A DNA stretch of 64,000 nt, from contig CAWFHN010000023.1 in NCBI GenBank assembly GCA_963815665.1, positions 1 through 64,000 of the forward strand. The letters are read 5' to 3'. This DNA is from DASUPK01 sp963815665. GTDB taxonomy: Bacteria > Actinomycetota > Thermoleophilia > Solirubrobacterales > 70-9. Below the pieces are notes generated by a model. It did no database searches. It was not told the DNA's origin and saw only the letters and a list, made by a program, of their open reading frames with translations. Position numbers and translations under genes: made by a program. Positions 33,225-42,875 of this stretch are shown here, piece after piece. The stretch's first letter is position 1. Each line of letters begins with the position of its first letter.

Positions 33225-33979
33225 GCTGTGGCTGGCCGCCAGGACCACACGGCGGGCCGGACGCGGGCCAGGACCTGCAGCGCGGTGACGGCCGAGAGCG
33301 CCGCGACCAGCAGGCCGAACGCTCCGTCAACCCAGAAGTGGTTCGCGGTGACGATCACCACCCAGAAGACGAGCACCGGGTAGGCGGCCCAGAAGATCCG
33401 GGTGATCCTGTGCCTCGAGATCAACACACCGGTCACCCCGATCATCGTGGAGAAGGCGACGTGCATGCTCGGGATCGCCGCGTAGGGGTTGATGAAGAGC
33501 TTCACGAGTCCGGAGTCGTGATTGACCTGGGCGTAGTCGGTGATCGTGTCGGTGAACTCATGGAACATCCGCGGGGGTGCCGTCGGCAGAAGCGCATAGC
33601 CGATCACCGCCAGCCCCATAGCAACCATGAACATGTTGCGGACGAAGTAAAAATTCTGGTTCCTGAAGAGGTAGAGCCAGACCAGGAACGCGGTCGTCAC
33701 CACGAAGTGGCTGTTCAGGTACATGTAGTTCGCGAAGTCGATGGTCCACCGGTGGTGGATGAAGATCGACTGCAGGCCCGGCTCGAAGAAGGTGTGGAGG
33801 CTCTTCTCGAAGTCGATCACGTTCTGGCCGTTCGTGATCGCATGCGCGCGCTGACCGTCCGCGACACCGCGGACGGCTTCGTAGCAGAGCTCGGCGGCCA
33901 CGAAGAGACTGAGTTGGCGCGCCGCGTCTCCGTACCCCTGTGGAAGCCAATTGCCGATTCTGTCGATCAGGGCACGCAT
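33221..33979 (-). CDS. PAP2-like membrane enzyme (inositolphosphotransferase-like), copy B
   Basis: This 252-residue membrane protein is related in layout to copy A. An N-terminal helical region is followed by GYALLPTAPPRMFHEF, AAIPSMHVAFSTMIG and TANHFWVDGAFGLL. These are the catalytic boxes of the AUR1-like PAP2_3 branch, with both His present. HTFFEPGLQSIFIHHRW near residue 65 is also typical of that group. The ATG at 33979 is 15 bases from a near-palindromic element. Two non-identical PAP2_3 enzymes in one run suggest two successive headgroup reactions, or one transfer and one dephosphorylation. Confidence 0.83.
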   Translation of the reverse strand: MRALIDRIGNWLPQGYGDAARQLSLFVAAELCYEAVRGVADGQRAHAITNGQNVIDFEKSLHTFFEPGLQSIFIHHRWTIDFANYMYLNSHFVVTTAFLVWLYLFRNQNFYFVRNMFMVAMGLAVIGYALLPTAPPRMFHEFTDTITDYAQVNHDSGLVKLFINPYAAIPSMHVAFSTMIGVTGVLISRHRITRIFWAAYPVLVFWVVIVTANHFWVDGAFGLLVAALSAVTALQVLARVRPAVWSWRPATA

Positions 33980-33994
33980 AAGCCGGGAATTCTA

Positions 33995-34010
33995 GTCACC
34001 ACGTGATAAC
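33995..34010. promoter_or_regulatory. Near-palindromic element upstream of the PAP2 copy B gene
   Basis: GTCACCACGTGATAAC is an inverted repeat with two mismatched positions, centred on CACGTG. It sits in the 38-base gap between the hydrolase stop and the ATG of the minus-strand inositol-lipid run. An operator or an internal promoter element is possible. The call rests on symmetry and position only. Confidence 0.35.
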
Positions 34011-34017
34011 ACCTTCG

Positions 34018-34860
34018 TCACGGGGTGGAGAAATCTTCGTCGGTTGCGAGAAACCCGATCACGCGATCGACCACATCGGGGGCGTCGATCCAGGGCCAGT
34101 GGCCCGCATCCGTGAGCTCCACCAGCTCCGAGTTGGGCAGCCGGGCGGCGTAAGCGGCCCCGAAGCGGGCCGGGATGTAGCGGTCGCGCATCCCCCAGAC
34201 GACCAGCGCGGGCGCCGTGATCCTCTCGAGGCGCGCGCCGGCGGCGGCCAGCCGCTCGGGCGGGGCGGAGCGGTAGAGCCTCAGGATCGCATCGAAGGTC
34301 CCGCTGTCGAGGTGGTCCCAGACCATGTCGATGAAGGCCGGATCGTGCCGGCTCCAGTCGCCACGAGATTCACGCAGCCCCAGGTCCAAGGCCCGCCGGC
34401 TCCAGAGCCGGTTGGAGAGCTCGCCCAGGCCGCGCGTTCGCCATACCCGAGCGGTCCGGTGCCAGCGGTAGCCGGGCAGGAGGGTGACAGCGTTGAGGAG
34501 GACGAGCCGCCTGATCCGCTCGGGCTCATCCTGCGCGCCGATCAGCGCGAGCGCTCCCCAATCGTGCACGACGAGGGAGTGCTGATCGACCGCCATCCGC
34601 TGGAGAAAGCGGTTGGTGAACCTGGCGAGCCCGTCCATCGAGTAGTCGAACTCGGCGGGCGAGGGCCGCGCCGAGCGGCCCCATCCCGGCAGGTCGAAGG
34701 CCAGGGCGGGGCCCTCGATGCGCTCGAGAAACGGCTGCCAGTCCTCTGAGTGTGTCGGGTTCCCGTGGACGAAGAGGGTCGGCGGCCCATCGCCGTCCAC
34801 CCTGCGGAAGAAGGTGGAGACGCCGTCGACCATCACGGTGCCGGTTTCGATCGGGGCCAC
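34018..34860 (-). CDS. Alpha/beta hydrolase, haloalkane-dehalogenase/epoxide-hydrolase-like
   Basis: This 280-residue cytosolic hydrolase shows the oxyanion region TLFVHGNPTHSEDW, a nucleophile elbow with Asp instead of Ser (LVVHDWGALAL, about residue 115), an acid near GMRDRYIP, and the catalytic His in LTDAGHWPWID. An Asp nucleophile in VHDWG is the mark of haloalkane dehalogenases and epoxide hydrolases. Residues for halide binding cannot be verified. GTG 34860 is chosen to keep the usual N-terminal strand; ATG 34833 is the alternative. It precedes the inositol-lipid run by 38 bases on the same strand and is divergent from nth. Confidence 0.83.
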   Translation of the reverse strand: MAPIETGTVMVDGVSTFFRRVDGDGPPTLFVHGNPTHSEDWQPFLERIEGPALAFDLPGWGRSARPSPAEFDYSMDGLARFTNRFLQRMAVDQHSLVVHDWGALALIGAQDEPERIRRLVLLNAVTLLPGYRWHRTARVWRTRGLGELSNRLWSRRALDLGLRESRGDWSRHDPAFIDMVWDHLDSGTFDAILRLYRSAPPERLAAAGARLERITAPALVVWGMRDRYIPARFGAAYAARLPNSELVELTDAGHWPWIDAPDVVDRVIGFLATDEDFSTP

Positions 34861-34911
34861 GGTGGGCGCGCACGATAGAGGCGTGGGTGGCGCAACCCGT
34901 TTAATGAGGGG

Positions 34912-35661
34912 GTGCCGCTCCCGAGCAAAGTCGTCCTGGCCGACGGCAGGACCGCGACCGTCCCTCGAGGAACGCCCCCGAGGGTTCCCAAGCGAGATCC
35001 TGAGTGGCGGCGGCCGCCGCGGCGGCGGGTCCTCGCGATCCGCGATCGCCTCCGCGAGCTCTACGGGCAACCGGTCAACGAGCCGCACGGGCACCCGATC
35101 GCAGAGCTCATCCGAACTGTGCTCTCCCAGAACACGAACGACCGCAACCGCGACGTGGCCTTTGCGCGGCTGCGCGAGTCCTTCCCCACCTGGGAGGACG
35201 TCCGGGATGCGCCGACCGAGGACGTCGAGGCGGCGATCAAGCCGGGGGGGCTGAGTGTGACCAAGGCGCCGCGGATCCAGGAGATCCTCGGGCGGATCGG
35301 CGAGACCCCCGACCTGGATTGGCTCGCCGAAGCGCCGCGGGATCAGGCCCTCGCCTATCTCACCGAGCTGCCCGGCGTTGGCCGCAAGACGGCGGCCTGC
35401 GTGTTGATCTTCGCCTTCGGCCGCCCGGAGATCCCGGTGGACACCCACGTCCACCGCGTGGGCGGCCGGCTCGGGCTGTTCCGGCCCGGCGCCCCGTTCG
35501 AGGAGGCGCATGACGAGATGCTCGCGATCACCCCGCCGGAGGACGCCTACGAGCTCCACATCAACCTGATCCAGCACGGCCGCGCCATCTGCCGGCCCCA
35601 GCCGCGATGCCGCGAGTGCGGCCTGCGCCGGATGTGCCCGTACTACAGGGCCAAACCCTAA
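34912..35661 (+). CDS. nth: Endonuclease III-type DNA glycosylase/AP lyase
   Basis: This base-excision-repair enzyme removes oxidised pyrimidines. The 249-residue protein has a helix-hairpin-helix TELPGVGRKTAACVL, which carries the catalytic Lys (about residue 155). The catalytic Asp lies in IPVDTHVHRVGGRLG. A C-terminal iron-sulfur loop has four Cys, C-x5-C-x2-C-x5-C (CRPQPRCRECGLRRMC), one residue shorter than the E. coli spacing. A basic N-terminal extension of about 35 residues precedes the fold. The start is GTG 34912. It is divergent from the dehalogenase-like gene. Confidence 0.9.
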   Translation: MPLPSKVVLADGRTATVPRGTPPRVPKRDPEWRRPPRRRVLAIRDRLRELYGQPVNEPHGHPIAELIRTVLSQNTNDRNRDVAFARLRESFPTWEDVRDAPTEDVEAAIKPGGLSVTKAPRIQEILGRIGETPDLDWLAEAPRDQALAYLTELPGVGRKTAACVLIFAFGRPEIPVDTHVHRVGGRLGLFRPGAPFEEAHDEMLAITPPEDAYELHINLIQHGRAICRPQPRCRECGLRRMCPYYRAKP

Positions 35662-35694
35662 AAATAGCGGCCCTTATATGCTGCCCCGCGCGAA

Positions 35695-36087
35695 ATGAAG
35701 CGGAGCACCTTCGTCATGTTCGGACTCGTCGTCCTGCTCCTCGGAGTCGGCGTTCCCGCCTGGGCCATCACTCACGAGGGCTCGCAGAGCGCCTCCCCGG
35801 AGGAGGTCTCCTCGAGCCTGCAGCCTGGCAAGGACCTGTTCGTCACCAACTGCGGCGCCTGCCACACGCTGGCCAAGGCCGGCACCGACGGAGTGATCGG
35901 GCCGAACCTCGACGACCTGCTCGCTCCGCCGAGCGCCAGCGCTCCGAATCCGTCGGCGATCAAGCCCCGGGTCCTGAGCGCGATCAACAACGGTGTTGCC
36001 GGACGGATGCCCAAGGGGGTCCTCAGCGGCCAGCAGGCCGACGAGGTCGCCACCTTCGTCTCGCAGGTGGCGGGACAGGGTCCCTAG
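35695..36087 (+). CDS. Secreted mono-haem cytochrome c
   Basis: This 130-residue exported protein has a signal peptide or anchor at residues 1-25 (STFVMFGLVVLLLGVGVPAWA). A class I cytochrome c domain follows, with one haem motif, CGACH (about residues 53-57), and a plausible axial Met late in the domain (GRMPKGVLS). It looks like a small electron carrier in the cell envelope. Its redox partners are not encoded nearby. It begins 33 bases after nth on the same strand. Confidence 0.87.
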   Translation: MKRSTFVMFGLVVLLLGVGVPAWAITHEGSQSASPEEVSSSLQPGKDLFVTNCGACHTLAKAGTDGVIGPNLDDLLAPPSASAPNPSAIKPRVLSAINNGVAGRMPKGVLSGQQADEVATFVSQVAGQGP

Positions 36088-36167
36088 CCGTACCGATTAC
36101 TGCGGCTAATTGCGGTTTCCCCCGCAACTCTGGCTGAAATATCGTTGTTAGCAGCAGTGAGAGAGGA

Positions 36168-36214
36168 CTCGAGGGGACCGCACGCACCGATGCGTGGCAA
36201 CAGGCCCCTCTGAG
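36168..36214 (+). promoter_or_regulatory. Structured leader directly upstream of a ribosome binding site
   Basis: GAGGGG (36171-36176) pairs with CCCCTC (36205-36210). The stem can extend by CTC/GAG across a one-base bulge, and an inner hairpin CACGCA/TGCGTG (36181-36186, 36191-36196) sits inside. The stem ends one base before the AAAGGAG that serves TTG 36227. This could be an RNA switch or a simple stabilising hairpin. It superficially recalls S-box pieces (AGAGAGG, GGCAAC) but lacks the rest of that fold. Confidence 0.4.
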
Positions 36215-36226
36215 AAAGGAGTTCTG

Positions 36227-37515
36227 TTGAATCACGCACATCAGTTCCCGGGCAGGCGGGGGCGAATGGGTATTGCGATGGTCCTGGGGCTGGTTCTGGC
36301 CCTCGGCCTGGCGCTCCTCCCAGGCGCCGCCGATGCCAAGGGGAAGGGCAAGAAGGTCGGCCATCAGCTCAACGTGATGACCCGCAATCTCTATCTGGGC
36401 GCGGATCTCAGCCCTGCGCTCCAGTCCACGACCATCGGTGGGGCCGTCGACGCCGCCAAGGTGATCGAAGACCAGGTTCACGCGACCAAGTTCCCGTCGG
36501 TGCGCGCTGCGCTTCTGGCGAAGGAGATCAAGAAGCAGAGGCCGGATGTCGTTGGCCTCCAGGAGGGCGCCTGGTGGCGGACCGGCCCCTATGACCTCGG
36601 TGCAGTGACGTCGGGGCCGAAGGCAACCCAGACTGACCCGCTGGGGGGCGATTTCCTGACTGACCTGCTGACCCAGCTGAACAAGGGAGGCGGAAAGAAG
36701 GGCAAGGGCAAGAAGGGTTCGGCCAGCGCTGCCAAGAAGAAAAGAAGAAGAAGAAGAAGAAGAAGGGCGGAGCGCTGCGGTACAGGATCGCGGTCCAGAA
36801 GACCGAGTTCGACTTCGAGCTTCCGGTTAACAACGGATCAGGTGGGCTCGGGGTTTGCCCCAGCCAATGCCACAACGAGCGCCTGACCATGCGTGATGCG
36901 ATTCTGGTCCGCAAGGGCGTCAAGACCAGCAACGCGACCAGCGGCACGTTCAAGACGCTGCTGCGCGTCAAGGTCGGTGGCGCCCTCAACGTCGACGTCA
37001 CTCGCGGCTGGGCCGCGATCGACGTGAAGCTGCACGGCCGCAAGGTGCATGTGGTGGACAGCCACCTGGAGGCATTTGACAGCGGGGCCAGCAACACGGG
37101 CAGTGACGGACAGACCTACCCAAAGGGTGGGATCCGTGAGGCCCAGGCCAAGGAGTTGGTTGGCCCGGGCGGCCCGGCGAGCTCATCCAAGCTGCCGGCG
37201 CTGCTGATCGGGGACTTCAACTCCGATTTCCCCGTCCACGGCGACCAGGTGTTCCCGGGTGACGCACTCGCCTACCAGGCGCTGCTGGCCGGCGGGTTCA
37301 GCGAGAGGGCGCTCACGCCTCCTCCGTTCGGCTGCTGCATCCAGGATCCGAACCTGACGGACCCGAGCACCGCCGGGATCACCCATCGGGTGGACCACAT
37401 CATGTCCAACAGCAAGAAGGTCAAGTTCAAGAAGGGTGGCCTGACGACCACCTACGCCAACGGTCTGTGGTCATCCGACCACTTCGGCGTGGCGAGTCAG
37501 CTGCTGATCAAGTAG
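36227..37515 (+). pseudogene. Secreted endonuclease/exonuclease/phosphatase-family protein, frame broken in an AAG repeat
   Basis: AAAGGAG precedes TTG 36227. A signal peptide ending PGAADA is followed by HQLNVMTRNLYLGADLSP (Asn box) and PDVVGLQEGAWW (metal Glu). At 36734-36763 an AAG run encoding poly-Lys lacks one base. Downstream the true frame continues with RYRIAVQKTEFDFELPVNNG, VHVVDSHLEAFD, LLIGDFNSDF (Asp-x-Asn) and the terminal SSDHFGVASQ. With one base added, the protein would be about 430 residues and complete. A sequencing or assembly slip, real slippage mutation, or -1 ribosomal frameshifting on AAG AAA AGA could all explain it. The family is that of secreted nucleases and phosphodiesterases. 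Confidence 0.8.
36734..36763 (+). repeat. AAG simple-sequence repeat with one interruption
   Basis: About ten AAG-like units occur in a row, interrupted once by AAAA, inside the secreted nuclease gene. It encodes a poly-Lys tract and is the exact site of the frame break. Such short tandem repeats are prone to slip during replication and sequencing. Confidence 0.9.
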
Positions 37516-37541
37516 CAGCAGCGCCAGTACGACGTTCGACC

Positions 37542-37578
37542 GAGAGGCCGGGGCCCAGCGCCGCGGGCCTCTCCTTTT
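37542..37578 (+). terminator. Rho-independent terminator
   Basis: GAGAGGCC (37542-37549) pairs perfectly with GGCCTCTC (37566-37573), followed at once by CTTTT. It lies 27 bases past the stop of the secreted nuclease gene and before the dnaK control region. Confidence 0.75.
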
Positions 37579-37616
37579 CGCCCCGGGGTTTACATCCCCG
37601 CACATATCTGCCACAC

Positions 37617-37634
37617 TAAGACTCAGATTTCTTA
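37617..37634. promoter_or_regulatory. Candidate heat-shock operator upstream of dnaK
   Basis: TAAGA and TCTTA form a perfect inverted repeat with an eight-base spacer. The region is unusually AT-rich and contains AGATTTCTT (37625-37633), which recurs upstream of clpB at 43409-43417. The classical HspR site (CTTGAGT-N7-ACTCAAG) is not present. Control by the HspR encoded in the same operon is inference. Confidence 0.45.
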
Positions 37635-37657
37635 ATCCAAGCTTTGGAGGAATGACA

Positions 37658-39553
<1,896 letters not shown>

Positions 39554-39561
39554 GGGGGCGC

Positions 39562-40164
39562 ATGTCGGACGAAAATGATGCGAGGGCGCGCGACAGGGCG
39601 ACCCGTGACGTGAACGGTGAGGACGAGATCATCGATGCCGAGGTCGTCGACGACGGGCGTCCCCTCGACGACCGGTCAAGCGGAAACGAGGCAGGGGACC
39701 AGGTGGAGAAGGATCTCGACGAGCTCGGCGAGATCCAGCGCGAGCGCGACGAGTATCTCGAGCTCGCGCAGCGCACCCGGGCCGATTTCGAGAACTACCG
39801 AAAGCGAGTCACCAAGGAGACATCCGAGGCCCTCGCTCGCGGCAAGGCCGAGGTCGCCCGCGAGCTCCTGCCGGTGATCGACAACCTGGAGCGCGCGCTC
39901 GAGGCCGGGCGCGATCCCTCTGCACACGAGGCGCTCGCCCATGGCGTGGCGCTGGTGCACGAGGAGCTCCGCGGGCGCCTGCGGAGCGCCGGAGTCGAGG
40001 CGTTCGACCCGACCGGCGAGCGCTTCGACCCGGAGCTGCACGAGGCGCTCTCGACGCAGCCCGCGGAGGGCAAGGACTCCGGAGTCGTCCTGGAGACCGT
40101 CGAGAAGGGCTACCGGCTGAACGGACAGGTCCTGCGACCGGCCAGAGTGGTGGTGAGCAAGTAA
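39562..40164 (+). CDS. grpE: Nucleotide exchange factor GrpE
   Basis: GrpE releases ADP from DnaK. The 200-residue protein has a disordered acidic N-terminus (IIDAEVVDDGRPLDDRS) that echoes the DnaK tail. A long helix follows (EIQRERDEYLELAQRTRADF). The GrpE signature is ADFENYRKRVTKE (about residues 74-86), and a C-terminal beta domain with FDPELHEALS and VVLETVEKGYRLNGQVLRPA completes it. It starts eight bases after dnaK and overlaps dnaJ by one base (TAATG). Confidence 0.96.
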   Translation: MSDENDARARDRATRDVNGEDEIIDAEVVDDGRPLDDRSSGNEAGDQVEKDLDELGEIQRERDEYLELAQRTRADFENYRKRVTKETSEALARGKAEVARELLPVIDNLERALEAGRDPSAHEALAHGVALVHEELRGRLRSAGVEAFDPTGERFDPELHEALSTQPAEGKDSGVVLETVEKGYRLNGQVLRPARVVVSK

Positions 40165-41336
40165 TGGCCCGTTCTCGCGACTTCTACGAGGTGCTCGGCG
40201 TCTCGAAGTCGGCCTCGCAGGACGAGATCAAGAAGGCCTACCGGGAGCTGGCTCGCAGATGGCATCCCGACCGCAACCCGGACGACGCTGACGCGGAGGA
40301 GCGGTTCAAGGAGATCCAGCAGGCCTACGACGCGCTCTCGGATCCCGAGAAACGCAAGCAGTACGACGCGGGAGGCGGGCTCGGCGGCTTCGGCGCGGGC
40401 GGCTTCCCTGGTGGAGGCGGGTTCCAGGGCGGCGGATTCGCCTCCGACCTCGGCGACATCTTCACCACGTTCCTCCGCGGCCGTGGCCAGCAGGGCCCGC
40501 GCGCTCAGCAGGGCCGAGACCTCGAGACCGAGGTTCGCCTCTCCTTCGACCAGGCGATGCAGGGCACCCAGATCGCCGTCTCCGTCCCGACCACCGGCGA
40601 GTGCCCGACCTGCCACGGCAGTGGGGCGAAGCCCGGCACCTCACCGCACACCTGCCCCCGCTGTGAGGGAACGGGGATCGACGCACAGAGCCAGGGCCTC
40701 TTCTCGATTTCCCAGCCCTGCCCCGAATGCGGCGGCCAGGGATCGATCATCGATGACCCCTGCCCGACCTGTTCGGGCAGCGGCGTGACGCGGGAGACCA
40801 AGCGCTACCGGGTCAACATCCCGGCCGGAGTCCACGACGGCAGCCGCATCAGGCTGGCAGGCAAGGGTGAGGCGGGCTACCGGGGCGGGCCGCGCGGCGA
40901 TCTTTACGTGACGACGCGGGTCGCTCCCTCTCCGGTCTTCAAGCAGCGCCCGGACGGCAACCTCGAGGTCGACCTCCCGGTCACCGTCGCCGAGGCGATC
41001 CAGGGCGGCGATATCGAGGTCCCGACCCTTGACGGCTCGAAGACGATCCGCATTGCGCCGGGCACCCAGCACGGGACCGTCCAGCGGCTGCGCGGCGAGG
41101 GCCCGTCGCGGCCCGCATCAACGGCGGCCAAAGACACCGCCGCCGGACCTAGCCGGGGCGACATCTACTACCGGATCCGCGTCGACGTGCCGGATGAGCT
41201 CAGCGACGAGCAGCGCGAGGCGGTCGAGAAGCTGGCGGAGGCGCTTAACGGCCAGAACCCGAGGGCCGCGATGCTCGGCCAGACGTCAAAGGCCGCCGCC
41301 GGATCATCCGGCGCAGAGGGGAGAGTTGAGGAGTGA
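40164..41336 (+). CDS. dnaJ: Co-chaperone DnaJ (Hsp40, type I)
   Basis: DnaJ stimulates the DnaK ATPase and delivers substrates. The 390-residue protein has an N-terminal J domain with YRELARRWHPDRNPDD (HPD motif, about residues 32-34), then a Gly/Phe-rich linker. A zinc domain has four C-x-x-C-x-G-x-G repeats (CPTCHGSG, CPRCEGTG, CPECGGQG, CPTCSGSG). C-terminal beta domains end in VDVPDELSDEQREAVEKLAE. It overlaps grpE and hspR by one base each (TAATG, TGATG), so the operon is translationally coupled. Confidence 0.97.
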   Translation: MARSRDFYEVLGVSKSASQDEIKKAYRELARRWHPDRNPDDADAEERFKEIQQAYDALSDPEKRKQYDAGGGLGGFGAGGFPGGGGFQGGGFASDLGDIFTTFLRGRGQQGPRAQQGRDLETEVRLSFDQAMQGTQIAVSVPTTGECPTCHGSGAKPGTSPHTCPRCEGTGIDAQSQGLFSISQPCPECGGQGSIIDDPCPTCSGSGVTRETKRYRVNIPAGVHDGSRIRLAGKGEAGYRGGPRGDLYVTTRVAPSPVFKQRPDGNLEVDLPVTVAEAIQGGDIEVPTLDGSKTIRIAPGTQHGTVQRLRGEGPSRPASTAAKDTAAGPSRGDIYYRIRVDVPDELSDEQREAVEKLAEALNGQNPRAAMLGQTSKAAAGSSGAEGRVEE

Positions 41337-41803
41337 TGGCTCAGAGGGGCAGACGGAAGAATGAGCGCGAACAGCGGATCGACCAGGAGCGCGGCGTCTT
41401 CATGATCTCGGTGGCCGCCGAGCTGGCGGACATGCATCCACAGACTCTGCGGATGTACGAGGCGCGCGGCCTGATCACGCCAAAGCGGTCGCCCAAGAAC
41501 ACTCGCCTCTACTCGCAGGCCGACGTCGAGCGCCTGCGCCGCATTCAGCAGATGACCGCCGATGAGGGCCTCAACCTGGCCGGCGTGGAGACCGTGCTGG
41601 AGCTCGAGCGCCGCCTGGAGCGGATGCGCCTCGAGATGGCGAGGATGCGAAAGCGCGCCGCTGAGATGGAGAGCAGGATGACCGAGGAGCTCAGGCGGCT
41701 GCGGACGTCGATCGGCGGCGAGCTCGTGCCGTACGGCGCCTACGAGCCGAAGAACATGTCTCGGGGATCCACCAGGATCCCGATCAGGCGTCGCGGCAAC
41801 TAG
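41336..41803 (+). CDS. hspR: HspR-type MerR repressor of the heat-shock operon
   Basis: This 155-residue MerR-family protein has the winged-helix region MISVAAELADMHPQTLRMYE and ARGLITPKRSPKNTRLYSQA (about residues 23-62), with the HPQTLRMYE signature of HspR. A long coiled-coil dimer helix follows (VLELERRLERMRLEMARMRK). In Streptomyces-type systems HspR with DnaK as corepressor turns off dnaK and clpB. ATG 41336 overlaps the dnaJ stop. Probable sites are the AT-rich elements before dnaK and clpB. Confidence 0.93.
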   Translation: MAQRGRRKNEREQRIDQERGVFMISVAAELADMHPQTLRMYEARGLITPKRSPKNTRLYSQADVERLRRIQQMTADEGLNLAGVETVLELERRLERMRLEMARMRKRAAEMESRMTEELRRLRTSIGGELVPYGAYEPKNMSRGSTRIPIRRRGN

Positions 41804-41973
41804 AGGGTTGATGGGGGTTAGGCGTGTGGGCGTGGGCGTCGCAGGCCGAGCTGGGCGCCGCGCGCGGCCGAAGCGGGTAGTGGTCACTACCCGCGAGGTC
41901 GCGGGTGGTGATCCAGCGAAGGCATGCGGCGTCCAGGCGTGCGCGGATAACCCACATCAGCCCCTGGCTCTGG

Positions 41974-42831
41974 CTACGGGGCGAGCCAACCCCGGCGACC
42001 GGGCGGCGGCGTCGAGAGCAGGCGTTCCGTCACGCCCTCGATCGCGGCGAAGCCGCCCTCATCCCCGGGCGCCTCGTCGCTGAGCACCGCCAGGGCGACG
42101 CGCTCGCCGCCTCGATGCACCAACAGGGCCGCCTGGTGGGTAACCGCGCCGCTGGTGTGCTCCTGACCGGCCGGGCGCCAGCCGCCCTTGAACCAGACCG
42201 ACCATCCGTGGCCCGCCGCCTGCGGGATGCCCCAGCGCTCGACCGGGGCGATGTCGGCCAGGAGCCGCTTCGCGTAGGCGCGATGAGGCCCGGCGAGGTT
42301 CGCCTCGAGCCGGTAGAAGAAGCGGGCCATATCGGCCGCAGTGATCTGGTCGCCGCCCCAGAAACCCGGGGTCGCCTCGAAATCCCGCATCCCGGCCCGG
42401 CGGGCGACCTCCTCGAGCCCGTCGTCCCCCACCTCGCCGTAGACGGTGTCAGCGGCATCGTTGTCCGAATAGGTGACCATCGGCTCGAGCAGCTCCCTGG
42501 TTTCGCTATCGAGGGGCAGGCCGTCTCGATCGAGTCGGCGCAGCTCCGCGGCCAGCAGTAACGCCTTGCTGATACTCGCGGAGCTGAACTGCCGATCGAC
42601 GTCGTAGCCGCGGAGCCCGATCGAGGCGTCGATGACGGCGAAGGAGACGTCGCCGCGCGAAGCGGCGACGTCCTGCGCGCGGCGGATAGCGCGAGGCGGC
42701 GGATACGGAATCCGCGGCCACATCCCCCTCAGCTCGCCGTGTCCGCCCGCACCTCTCCGGTCGGCGATCGATTGGCCGGCGAGGCCCAGGGCCGTGACGG
42801 CCACCAGCGCGATCACCGCCGATCGCGCCAT
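41974..42831 (-). CDS. Secreted class A beta-lactamase-like serine hydrolase
   Basis: This 285-residue protein has a signal sequence (MARSAVIALVAVTALGLAGQ). The penicillin-recognising motifs are SxxK as SASISKALLL (about residue 82), SDN as VTYSDNDAADTVYG, and a KTG-like KGGW. The Glu-containing omega loop of true class A beta-lactamases is not evident (GFWGGDQITAADMARFFYRL occupies that region). A peptidase or esterase role, or a weak lactamase, is therefore as likely as resistance. AAGGAG precedes the ATG. Nothing nearby points to a lactamase regulator. Confidence 0.82.
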   Translation of the reverse strand: MARSAVIALVAVTALGLAGQSIADRRGAGGHGELRGMWPRIPYPPPRAIRRAQDVAASRGDVSFAVIDASIGLRGYDVDRQFSSASISKALLLAAELRRLDRDGLPLDSETRELLEPMVTYSDNDAADTVYGEVGDDGLEEVARRAGMRDFEATPGFWGGDQITAADMARFFYRLEANLAGPHRAYAKRLLADIAPVERWGIPQAAGHGWSVWFKGGWRPAGQEHTSGAVTHQAALLVHRGGERVALAVLSDEAPGDEGGFAAIEGVTERLLSTPPPGRRGWLAP

Positions 42832-42875
42832 CCTGCTCCTTGTGAGGCTCCCCACCGGGGAAGCGTAAGCGGTGG

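Noticed and set aside
36120..36230. S-box (SAM) riboswitch
   Set aside because: Short pieces resemble it, but the conserved core, P4 and 3' P1 strand are missing and the gene downstream is not a methionine gene.
36734..36763. CRISPR or other functional repeat array
   Set aside because: It is a single AAG simple-sequence tract within a coding region with no spacers.
37560..37650. Classical HspR (HAIR) operator before dnaK
   Set aside because: CTTGAGT-N7-ACTCAAG is not found; only a different inverted repeat and a motif shared with clpB are present.
41804..41973. Additional small gene between hspR and the serine hydrolase gene
   Set aside because: The open frame from 41808 lacks a ribosome binding site, has random-looking composition and runs antisense into the hydrolase gene.
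41974..42831. Antibiotic-resistance beta-lactamase
   Set aside because: The SxxK, SDN and KGG motifs are present, but the omega-loop Glu is not evident and there is no resistance context, so only a lactamase-like hydrolase is called.
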